DNA of 28,435 nucleotides from DASYAE01 sp036501535 (GTDB lineage: Bacteria; Actinomycetota; Actinomycetes; Streptomycetales; Catenulisporaceae). Where the stretch lies: NCBI GenBank assembly GCA_036501535.1, contig DASYAE010000006.1:1-28435 (forward strand), written 5' to 3'. The position numbers and the translations under genes were made by a program. The notes below the pieces were generated by a model. The model was not told the DNA's origin. It ran no database searches and saw only the letters and a program-made list of their open reading frames with translations. Below, piece by piece: positions 13,616 to 20,398 of this stretch; position 1 is the first letter of the stretch, and the number at the start of each line of letters is the position of its first letter.

Positions 13616-15241
13616 TCACATCCGGAAGACGCCGAAGCCGGGACCGGCCGGCGGCGCGTACGAGGCGGCAGCCAGCGCAAGACCCAACACGCGGCGCGTA
13701 TCGGCCGGGTCGATGATCCCGTCGTCCCACAGGCGCGCAGTGGAGTAATAGGCAGAGCCCTGTATCTCATACTGCTCGCGGATGGGACGGGTGAACGCCT
13801 CCTCGTCCTCGGCGCTCCACGTGCCGCCTTCGGCCTCGACCCGGTCGCGACGCACCTGCGACAGGACCATCGCCGCCTGTTCGCCACCCATGACCGAGAT
13901 GCGCGCGTTAGGCCACATCCACAGAAAGCGGGGGTCGTAGGCGCGGCCGCACATGCCGTAGTTCCCGGCGCCGAACGATCCGCCGATCACCACGGTGAAC
14001 TTCGGCACGGTCGCGCAGGAGACCGCGGTCACCAGCTTCGCGCCGTCCTTCGCGATCCCGCGGTTCTCGTAGTCCCTGCCGACCATGAAGCCGGAGATGT
14101 TCTGCAGGAACACCAGCGGCACCCGGCGCTGCTCGCACAGTTCGATGAAGTGCGCGCCCTTGACCGCGGACTCGCCGAACAGGATGCCGTTGTTCGCCAG
14201 CACCCCGACCGGATAGCCCTCGATCCGGGCGAACGCGCAGACCAGCGTCTCGCCGTAGCGGGCCTTGAACTCGTACGTGTCCGGGCCGTCGACGACCCGC
14301 CGGATCACCTCGCGCACGTCGTAGGGGATGCGCGGATCAGCCGGGACGGCGTCGTAGAGCTCAGCGGGGTCGGCGGCGGGCGCGGCAGCCTGCTGCGGCG
14401 TCAGCCACGGGCTCGGTGCGGGCAGCGTGGCGACCGCGGCCCGCAGCAGGTCGAGCGCGTGCTCGTCGTCCTCGGCGAGGTGGTCGGCGACGCCGGAGAG
14501 GCGGGTGTGCACGTCGGCCCCGCCGAGCTCCTCCGCGGTGACGATCTCGCCGGTGGCGGCGCGGACCAGGGGCGGCCCGCCCAGGAAGATCGTGCCGTTC
14601 CCGCGCACGATCACCGTCTCGTCGCTCATCGCCGGGACGTAGGCGCCGCCGGCCGTGCACGAGCCCATGACCGCGGCGAGCTGCGGAATGCCGAGTGCGG
14701 ACATCCGGGCCTGGTTGAAGAAGATCCGGCCGAAGTGGTCGCGGTCCGGGAAGACCTCGTCCTGCATGGGAAGGTATGCGCCGCCGGAATCGACCAGGTA
14801 CACGCATGGCAGATGGTTGGCCGCGGCCACCTCCTGCGCGCGCAGGTGCTTCTTCACGGTCAGCGGGTAATACGTACCGCCTTTGACCGTCGCGTCATTG
14901 GCCACGACCATGCACAGCCGGCCTTCGATCCGCCCGATCCCGGCGACGACGCCGGCTGACGGAACCGGCCCGCCGTGCTGCCGGTACATGCCGTGCGCGG
15001 CGAGCGGCGCGAGTTCGAGGAAGGGGGAGCCGGGGTCGAGCAGCCGGTCGATCCGGTCCCGGGCGAGCAGCTTCCCGCGGGCGGTGTGCTTGGCCCTGGC
15101 CCGCTCGTCACCGCCGAGGCGGACCTGGACGAGTGTGCGGCGCAGCTGATCCGTCAGCTCGCGCAGGGTCGCCGGAGCGGGGGCCGGCGCCGCGGAAGCG
15201 GACGCGCCGGAAGTCGTGGTCGCTGTCGTACTCGACGGCAC
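13616..15241 (-). CDS. Acyl-CoA carboxylase beta subunit (probable methylcrotonyl-CoA carboxyltransferase)
   Basis: A 541-residue carboxyltransferase that moves CO2 from carboxybiotin to the acyl-CoA. Landmarks are RGKLLARDRIDRLLDPGSPFLEL, GIGRIEGR, NDATVKGGTYYPLTVKKHLRAQE, YLVDSGGAYLPMQDEVFPD, GSCTAGGAYVPAMSDE, IFLGGPPLVRAATGE, and IGGSFGAGNYGMCGRAY. The NDATVKGGTYYP and LVDSGGAYLPMQ versions are those of methylcrotonyl-CoA carboxylase beta chains (liuB/MCCC2) rather than of propionyl-CoA carboxylases. It is the first gene of a four-gene minus-strand operon. GTG 15241 follows AGAAGGG; this gives the family's usual length. Upstream ATG 15292 would add 17 residues of low-complexity sequence and is less likely. 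Confidence 0.93.
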   Translation of the reverse strand: MPSSTTATTTSGASASAAPAPAPATLRELTDQLRRTLVQVRLGGDERARAKHTARGKLLARDRIDRLLDPGSPFLELAPLAAHGMYRQHGGPVPSAGVVAGIGRIEGRLCMVVANDATVKGGTYYPLTVKKHLRAQEVAAANHLPCVYLVDSGGAYLPMQDEVFPDRDHFGRIFFNQARMSALGIPQLAAVMGSCTAGGAYVPAMSDETVIVRGNGTIFLGGPPLVRAATGEIVTAEELGGADVHTRLSGVADHLAEDDEHALDLLRAAVATLPAPSPWLTPQQAAAPAADPAELYDAVPADPRIPYDVREVIRRVVDGPDTYEFKARYGETLVCAFARIEGYPVGVLANNGILFGESAVKGAHFIELCEQRRVPLVFLQNISGFMVGRDYENRGIAKDGAKLVTAVSCATVPKFTVVIGGSFGAGNYGMCGRAYDPRFLWMWPNARISVMGGEQAAMVLSQVRRDRVEAEGGTWSAEDEEAFTRPIREQYEIQGSAYYSTARLWDDGIIDPADTRRVLGLALAAASYAPPAGPGFGVFRM

Positions 15242-15590
15242 CCTTGCCGCCCTTCTGTGTATTCGATGGCGAGCGCTTGTGGCACATGGCATCCCGACCA
15301 GTCCGCCAAAGGGGTGGTCGGCGGTGGGTCGTATACCCAGCACACCATAGGTGCAGTAGTAGGTGGAAGGGCGGAACCAGGCTACCGGTCGCCCGGCCCG
15401 GCACGCGATCACCGGGTCTGCTCGCGCGTTTGGCGCAAGATCCGATTGTCGGTGGGCGGCGTTGAGCTGAACGGGTTGCGCTAAACGGGTGCAGCGACAG
15501 CGCGCCGCCGACCGCCTGCCGGGCCGTGCGCTGCGGCGTTCCTAGCATCGTGCTGATCGGGATCGTCGCCAGGGGAGGAGAAGCCGAGCT
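15242..15590. other. 349-bp divergent intergenic region
   Basis: No gene is seen. It must hold the promoters of the carboxylase operon (minus) and the LCP gene (plus). Candidates are weak: a minus-strand TATACG at 15330-15335 and a plus-strand TAGCAT at ~15544, neither with a good -35. An ACGGGT direct repeat lies near 15470-15490. Confidence 0.5.
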
Positions 15591-17489
15591 GTGGACAGGC
15601 ACGCTGCCGGGCGCAGCGGAAAGGCTGAGCAGCCGGCGCGGAAAACACCGACCGGGCAGCCCGGACAGACGAGGCAGCCCGGTCAGCCCGGATCCGCTGG
15701 TGCCCCGCGGCCCCGCACACGGCAGCGGGTGCAGACGCCGGCTGGGGCTGAGGCTGAGGCGGGGGCGGGGGCGGGGGTGCAGACAGGGTGGCCGCACGCC
15801 GGTACCGCCAGCCGGGCGAATACGGGCGACGGCGCACGGGCGAATTCGGCGGCCGCTGGTGCCGGGAAGCCTCGTGCGGGAGGCGGCGGCGCGGATTGGC
15901 CGCATGCGGGCGCTGCGGGGCGGCCAGCGCGGCGCAGCATGCCTGACGCGCCTTCAGGTTCAGGTCCCGCATCCAAGCCACGGCCTGACAAGGCGTCAGG
16001 CTCGCGGAATTCCGGCGCAGGCAGGCACACCGGGTCAGGTGCCGGCCGAAGCGGCGTCGGCAGCGGCCCGAATTCCAGCGGCCCGAATTCCAGCGGCCCG
16101 AACTCCGGCGGCGCGAAGGACGGCGCCGGGGGAAGCCGGGGCGGCGTCCGGCTCACGCGGCGGGCGCGGATCATCGGACGCACCGTGGTCGGCACGGCTT
16201 CCGCGCTCGTCCTGGTGGCCGCGGGGCTCGGCTGGTATCTGCACACGGCCATCCTCGGCTCGCTGGCCACGTCGCACGCGCTCGCCGGGCTGTCCGGGTC
16301 GTCCGGCGGCAGCGTCAACATCCTGCTCATGGGCTTGGACTCGCGCCGGGACATGGACGGCGGCCCACTGACGCCCGGTGTTCTCGCCCAGCTGCACGCC
16401 GGCTCGTCGAGCGATGTCGGCGGCTACAACGCCAACACGCTGATCCTGCTGCACGTCCCGGCGGACGGCTCGCGGGCGGTGGCCCTCTCGATTCCGCGCG
16501 ACGACTACGTCACGCTGCCGGACGGCCTCGGCCAGAACAAGATCAAGGAGGCCTACGGGCTGGCGAAGGCGCAGGCGGAGAGCACCGCCTCGGAGGCGGG
16601 CAACACCGACTCGGCGGCGCTGGAGCAGCTGGGCCGGGAGGCCGGGCGCCGCGCCGCCGTGCAGGCCGTCGAGCAGCTGCTCGGGGTGAACGTCGACCAC
16701 TTCGCGGAGGTCAACCTGGTCGGCTTCTACGACCTGGCCAATGCGATCGGCGGCGTGCAGGTCTGCCTGAACGCCCCGGTGGACGACTCGTACTCGGGCG
16801 CGCACTTCCCGGCCGGGGTGCAGACCCTGGACGGCGCGCAGGCCCTCGCCTTCGTGCGCCAGCGGCACGGCCTGACCAACGGCGACCTGGATCGGACGCA
16901 CCGTCAGCAGGCGTTCCTGGCCTCGGCGGCGCACAAGCTGGAGACCGAGGGCGTCTTCGACTCGCTCGGCCGGCTCAGTGCGCTGATCGGCGTCGCGAAG
17001 AAGGACGTGGTGGTCGACTCCGGCTTCGACGTGCTCTCGTTCCTCACCCGCGCGCAGGCGTTGACCAGCGGCGACGTGACCTTCTACACGCTGCCGATCA
17101 AGGGCTTCGCGACCGTCGGGGGCGAGTCGGTCAACCTCATCGACCCCGATCAGGTCCGCGAGACCGCGCAGCGGCTGCTGGCCGGCGAGCCGCCCGACCC
17201 GACCCCGACCGCCTCCGGCAGCACGGCCGGGCAGGGCGCCGGGGCGGGCGCAGGCGCCGATAACGCCGACGACTCCGGTGGTGACGACGCCTCCGGCGGC
17301 TCGTCCAGCGGCCAGACGCCGGGGCGGCCGGGCCAGACCGCGGGCGCGGCGGCTTCCGGCCCGGCGATCCCGCAGGTGCAGGCCGAGCAGCAGACCGTCC
17401 AGCCGAACGCGGGAGGCGGCGGCGCGGCCGGGTCCGGGGCGATTCGGGCGTCGTTCACGCCTCCGCCCGGCGTCCCGTGCGTCGATTAG
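15591..17489 (+). CDS. LytR-CpsA-Psr (LCP) family cell-wall glycopolymer ligase
   Basis: A 632-residue type II membrane protein. Residues 1-~190 form a cytoplasmic Gly/Pro/Ala/Ser-rich arm. A single membrane helix lies at ~195-217 (VVGTASALVLVAAGLGWYL). The LCP catalytic domain runs from ~240 to ~530 with NILLMGLDSR, NTLILLHVPADG, LSIPRDDYV, NKIKEAYGLA, FYDLANAIGGVQVCL and AFVRQRHGLTNGDLDRTHRQQ. The conserved Arg and Asp residues that hold the polyprenyl-pyrophosphate and metal are present. The C-terminal ~100 residues are an extracellular low-complexity tail ending PPPGVPCVD. Family members transfer undecaprenyl-linked glycopolymers (teichoic acid, arabinogalactan, capsule) to peptidoglycan; which polymer is unknown. 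GTG 15591 has GGGGAGGAG 10 nt upstream. Confidence 0.92.
   Translation: MDRHAAGRSGKAEQPARKTPTGQPGQTRQPGQPGSAGAPRPRTRQRVQTPAGAEAEAGAGAGVQTGWPHAGTASRANTGDGARANSAAAGAGKPRAGGGGADWPHAGAAGRPARRSMPDAPSGSGPASKPRPDKASGSRNSGAGRHTGSGAGRSGVGSGPNSSGPNSSGPNSGGAKDGAGGSRGGVRLTRRARIIGRTVVGTASALVLVAAGLGWYLHTAILGSLATSHALAGLSGSSGGSVNILLMGLDSRRDMDGGPLTPGVLAQLHAGSSSDVGGYNANTLILLHVPADGSRAVALSIPRDDYVTLPDGLGQNKIKEAYGLAKAQAESTASEAGNTDSAALEQLGREAGRRAAVQAVEQLLGVNVDHFAEVNLVGFYDLANAIGGVQVCLNAPVDDSYSGAHFPAGVQTLDGAQALAFVRQRHGLTNGDLDRTHRQQAFLASAAHKLETEGVFDSLGRLSALIGVAKKDVVVDSGFDVLSFLTRAQALTSGDVTFYTLPIKGFATVGGESVNLIDPDQVRETAQRLLAGEPPDPTPTASGSTAGQGAGAGAGADNADDSGGDDASGGSSSGQTPGRPGQTAGAAASGPAIPQVQAEQQTVQPNAGGGGAAGSGAIRASFTPPPGVPCVD
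16065..16109 (+). repeat. 15-bp tandem repeat, three copies, in the LCP gene
   Basis: The unit GGCCCGAATTCCAGC occurs at 16065 and 16080, and a variant (GGCCCGAACTCCGGC) at 16095. It encodes GPNSS/GPNSS/GPNSG in the cytoplasmic arm. Being in frame and three bases per codon, it can change copy number without breaking the gene. Confidence 0.8.
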
Positions 17490-17490
17490 G

Positions 17491-17518
17491 CGGTCGACCG
17501 CGTGCCCGCGCTCGACCG
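17491..17518. terminator. Terminator between convergent LCP and isochorismatase genes
   Basis: CGGTCGA (17491-17497) pairs with TCGACCG (17512-17518); the 14-nt loop itself contains a small GCG/CGC stem. It starts one base after the LCP stop and ends 10 nt before the stop of the convergent gene, so it can serve both. Confidence 0.55.
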
Positions 17519-17528
17519 GCCGGTCCGA

Positions 17529-18035
17529 TCAGAACTCGACGTCCGCCGGATCCACGATCTTCACCCCGGCCTTCGCCAGCTCCTCCTCGATCTGACGGGA
17601 CGTCACTTCCGCGGGCTCGTCCCCCGGGTACGTCGCATGGGCGCCGCGCACGAGCGTGACCGGATGCTTGCGGTCCAATGCGGCCAGCGCCGTCTCCCGG
17701 ACGCAGTATTCGCTCTGCATGCCGACCAGGACCAGCGGCGCGTTCGGCGGTATGACGTCGGCCAGGTCAGTCTCCTGGAACGCGTCCGGGTGGTCCTTGT
17801 CCACCACGGACTCGCCGCCGCGCACCTCGTGCACCAGCTCCCAGCCGGACGTGCCGGGCTCGTCCGGGTCGCCGCTGCCGCCGGCGTTGCGGATGTGGAC
17901 CACGGTCGCGCCGCGCTCGCGGGCCCGGCCCAGGACGCCGCGGATCGCCGGGCCGACGGCGGCCGCGTCCGGCACCGGTTCCGGCGGCAGCAGCATGTTG
18001 TTCTGGACGTCTATAAGCAGCAGCACGGTGGTCAT
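17529..18035 (-). CDS. Isochorismatase-like cysteine hydrolase
   Basis: A 168-residue protein of the isochorismatase-like fold. The catalytic triad is visible: Asp9 in LLIDVQ, Lys80 in VVDKDHPDAF, and Cys111 in MQSEYCVRET. The family includes nicotinamidase, N-carbamoylsarcosine amidohydrolase and others; the substrate cannot be fixed from sequence. The ATG start has GGGAG 11 nt upstream. It lies 42 nt downstream of the membrane-protein gene on the same strand, so the two may share a transcript. Confidence 0.88.
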   Translation of the reverse strand: MTTVLLLIDVQNNMLLPPEPVPDAAAVGPAIRGVLGRARERGATVVHIRNAGGSGDPDEPGTSGWELVHEVRGGESVVDKDHPDAFQETDLADVIPPNAPLVLVGMQSEYCVRETALAALDRKHPVTLVRGAHATYPGDEPAEVTSRQIEEELAKAGVKIVDPADVEF

Positions 18036-18077
18036 GGCGGTCTTACTCCCATTTCTCCGTCGTTCTCAGCTGCCAGG

Positions 18078-19226
18078 CTAACCGGGACCTCCGACAGGAG
18101 CCTTGTCGCTCAGTGCGTCGCCGGTCCCGTCCGTCTCCGCGTCCGCGGGCTTGCGGTCCACCGGGGTCTGCACGTCGATCTGCAGGCTCGGCGTGCGGCG
18201 CGGCCCGGACCACTGCGCGGGCACCGCGTCGATCCGGTACGCCAGCGCGTACGCCGTCGGCTCGTAGTTGACCCGCCAGCCGCGGAAGTGCGGCCAGGCC
18301 TCCTCCGCCGTGTTCTGCATCGGGTAGCCGAAGAAGCTGAGCCTGGAGATGCCCTCGGCGAACTCCTCGAAGGTCAGCTCGATCGGGCCGTCCGGGTCCG
18401 GATCGGGGTCGTACGGGATCCGCTCGACGTCGGCGATGTCGCGCAGGCAGGTGAATCCGGCCCGCAGCGCGAGGCGCACGTCCGGGTTCGGGGTGCGCGG
18501 GTTCAGCGACAGCTCGAGCGCCGCCGCGTCCATGACCGCCAGCAGCGCGATCAGCCAGTTGCGGTTCGAGCGCGGCGAGCGGAAGTGGATCAGCACCGGG
18601 TAGTTGGTGTGGCTCTCGGAGATCTCCGCGGCCCAGCGCTCCCAGCCGCGGTAGAGCCCGGGCAGGCCCTCGATCAGGCCGCGGATCTGCACGTGCCGCA
18701 TCAGGATCGCCGGGCCCCAGGGCGGCGAGCCGGCCCGCGACTGAAGCAGCGTCACCTCGGACTCGCGCCGGGCGTAGGCGCCGTAGAGCGCGGGCAGGTA
18801 GCCGATCTGCAGCGCGATCGCCAGCGGGCCGCTGGCCGCGGCGCAGAAGTCGACGAACGTCAGCCGGGCCCGCACGCCGGAGGCGAAGCCGAGGGTGAAC
18901 ACCGAGGAGCCGGACTCGCGCAGGCTGTCGACCAGGCCCAGGCCGCTGAGCCCGTCGAGCATCAGGCCGAATCCGACGACGAACAGGCCGAGCCAGCTGA
19001 GCAGGGTGGCCAGGATGGACACCGGGGCGGCCCAGGCCAGCACCCGGTCCTTGGCCTCGTAGGTGCGCACCCGGTTCGCGTACGCCTGGAACGGCAGCCG
19101 GACCAGGTCGCGCACCGCCCTGGTGTGCCGCGAGCGCAGGCCGCGCGGCATCACCACGGTGGCGATCAGCGAGATCCAGGTCGCCACCACCAACGCGATC
19201 CCGGCGAGCAGTTCGAAGATCCGCAT
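18078..19226 (-). CDS. Membrane protein with degenerate potassium-channel-like pore
   Basis: About 382 residues. Hydrophobic segments lie at ~4-26, ~70-100 and ~130-160, and a long cytoplasmic C-terminal part follows. Between the last two, ESGSSVFTLGFASG precedes RLTFVDFCAAASGPLAIALQIGYLP, which has the layout of pore helix, selectivity filter and inner helix in two-TM potassium channels (usual filter TVGYG). Here the filter position reads TLGFA, lacking the final Gly-Asp, so ion selectivity is doubtful. The C-terminal half contains an Arg-rich ILMRHVQIRGLIEGLPGLYRGWERWA and a Pro/Asp run (PYDPDPDPDG). The start is uncertain: ATG 19226, 19235 or 19238; no good ribosome-binding site. Function unknown. 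Confidence 0.7.
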   Translation of the reverse strand: MRIFELLAGIALVVATWISLIATVVMPRGLRSRHTRAVRDLVRLPFQAYANRVRTYEAKDRVLAWAAPVSILATLLSWLGLFVVGFGLMLDGLSGLGLVDSLRESGSSVFTLGFASGVRARLTFVDFCAAASGPLAIALQIGYLPALYGAYARRESEVTLLQSRAGSPPWGPAILMRHVQIRGLIEGLPGLYRGWERWAAEISESHTNYPVLIHFRSPRSNRNWLIALLAVMDAAALELSLNPRTPNPDVRLALRAGFTCLRDIADVERIPYDPDPDPDGPIELTFEEFAEGISRLSFFGYPMQNTAEEAWPHFRGWRVNYEPTAYALAYRIDAVPAQWSGPRRTPSLQIDVQTPVDRKPADAETDGTGDALSDKAPVGGPG

Positions 19227-19445
19227 GGGCCTCATCATCGCCGATGCGCGCCGCGCGCCGCGTTTCCAACCCGTAGCGCGTCGTCTGCTTTCAGGTCGTC
19301 GACACACCATCAGATAGCCACTCAGCTGCGGAAACACTGTGCATTTCGGCAAAATCCTGGCCATGTGCAGGCGGATGATCCGAGTGCGCTCTTCCGGCCG
19401 AATCGTCAGGGTGTTACAACAACCTCGACCTACCCACCACCCATG

Positions 19446-19450
19446 GAGGT
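19446..19450 (+). promoter_or_regulatory. Ribosome-binding site supporting a TTG start
   Basis: GGAGGT (from 19445) lies 4-5 nt before TTG 19455, ideal spacing. The upstream in-frame ATG 19443 overlaps the Shine-Dalgarno bases themselves and has none of its own. Confidence 0.65.
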
Positions 19451-19454
19451 TAAC

Positions 19455-20273
19455 TTGCGCCCGCGCACCACTATCGCCGCGGCCACCGCACTTGCCGCCG
19501 CCGCGGCGACTGTGCTGATCTTCGCAGGGACCGCGTCCGCGAGCACCGGGCCGTACGCGGCGCTCGGCGACTCATACTCGTCCGGGGTCGGGGCCGGCGG
19601 CACCACTTCCGGGGGTTCGTGCGACCGCAGCTCGAACGCCTACGGCCAGCTCTGGGCGAACGCGAACAGCCCGTCCTCGTTCAACTTCGACGCCTGTTCC
19701 GGCGCGCAGACCTCGGACATCGTCAACACCGAGGCGCCCACCCTGAACTCGTCGACGGCCCTGGTCTCCCTGACCATCGGCGGCAACGACATCGACTTCT
19801 CCGGCACCATGGAGACCTGCGTTCTGGAGTTCTGGAGCGACACCCCCTGCCTCAACGCGATCTCCTCGGATGAGAACGTCGTCAAGACCACACTGCCCGG
19901 CAGCCTGGACGCCGCGCTGAACGCGATCAAGTCCCACGCGCCCAACGCGAAGATCATCCTGCTGGACTACCCGCACTTCTACGACCTCTCCCAGTCGTCG
20001 TCGTGCATCGGGCTGGACACCACCGAGCGTACGGCCATCGACAACGGCATAGACCTGCTCGACTCGGCGATCCAGGCCGCCGCGGCCCGGGACGGCGCCA
20101 CCTTCGCGGATGTGCGTAGCCAGTTCAACGGCCACGTGATCTGCGACAGCAGCAGCTGGCTCAACTCGGTGAGCATAACGGACATAGACACGTCGTATCA
20201 CCCGACGGCGGCCGGCCAGGAAGACGGGTACTACCCGGTCTTCAAGGCTGCTGCCGCAGCTCTGGGCTTCTAA
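19455..20273 (+). CDS. Secreted SGNH-family esterase/lipase
   Basis: A 272-residue hydrolase of the SGNH/GDSL family, similar in layout to Streptomyces extracellular lipases. From TTG 19455 the protein starts MRPRTTIAAATALA, a clean signal peptide (basic end, Ala-rich core, ASA cleavage site at ~29). The nucleophile Ser40 is in ALGDSYSSG, the oxyanion Asn in TIGGNDIDF, and the C-terminal His in TSYHPTAAGQ. Several Cys residues suggest disulfides, as expected for a secreted enzyme. It probably cleaves lipid or polysaccharide esters outside the cell. ATG 19443 would add four residues (MEVN). A much longer upstream in-frame extension is antisense to the neighbouring genes and rejected. A strong terminator follows. 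Confidence 0.9.
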   Translation: MRPRTTIAAATALAAAAATVLIFAGTASASTGPYAALGDSYSSGVGAGGTTSGGSCDRSSNAYGQLWANANSPSSFNFDACSGAQTSDIVNTEAPTLNSSTALVSLTIGGNDIDFSGTMETCVLEFWSDTPCLNAISSDENVVKTTLPGSLDAALNAIKSHAPNAKIILLDYPHFYDLSQSSSCIGLDTTERTAIDNGIDLLDSAIQAAAARDGATFADVRSQFNGHVICDSSSWLNSVSITDIDTSYHPTAAGQEDGYYPVFKAAAAALGF

Positions 20274-20313
20274 GCTCGCTCGAAGCCCGGCTCGGCTCGA
20301 CTGGTCTCGACGA

Positions 20314-20351
20314 CAGGGGCCTCCCGCAGCTCGCACTGCGGGAGGCCCCTG
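20314..20351. terminator. Strong bidirectional terminator
   Basis: A perfect 16-bp stem: CAGGGGCCTCCCGCAG (20314-20329) pairs with CTGCGGGAGGCCCCTG (20336-20351) around a 6-nt loop, followed by TTCCT. It lies between the convergent SGNH hydrolase (ends 20273) and the DHA2 transporter (ends 20396). Confidence 0.9.
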
Positions 20352-20370
20352 TTCCTGCGTTACAGCGGTG

Positions 20371-20398
20371 CCGTGTGACGCCGTGTGACGCCGTGTCA
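20371..20398. repeat. 10-bp tandem repeat at the transporter stop codon
   Basis: CCGTGTGACG occurs twice exactly (20371, 20381) and a third partial copy (CCGTGT) runs into the TCA that is the stop codon of the minus-strand gene. A similar GTGTGACGCCGCGTCA marks the stop of the gene ending at 23051. Confidence 0.6.

Noticed and set aside
12009..13748. 579-codon plus-strand frame over the carboxylase alpha gene
   Set aside because: Antisense to a gene with every biotin carboxylase and biotinyl motif intact; no ribosome-binding site.
15343..15353. CACC-ATA-GGTG as an operator of the carboxylase operon
   Set aside because: Arms of only 4 bp are not distinguishable from chance, and no regulator gene adjoins.
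17502..19442. In-frame extension of the SGNH hydrolase to a 923-residue protein
   Set aside because: The extra ~640 codons lie antisense to two supported genes, have low-complexity composition, and would bury the signal peptide inside the protein.
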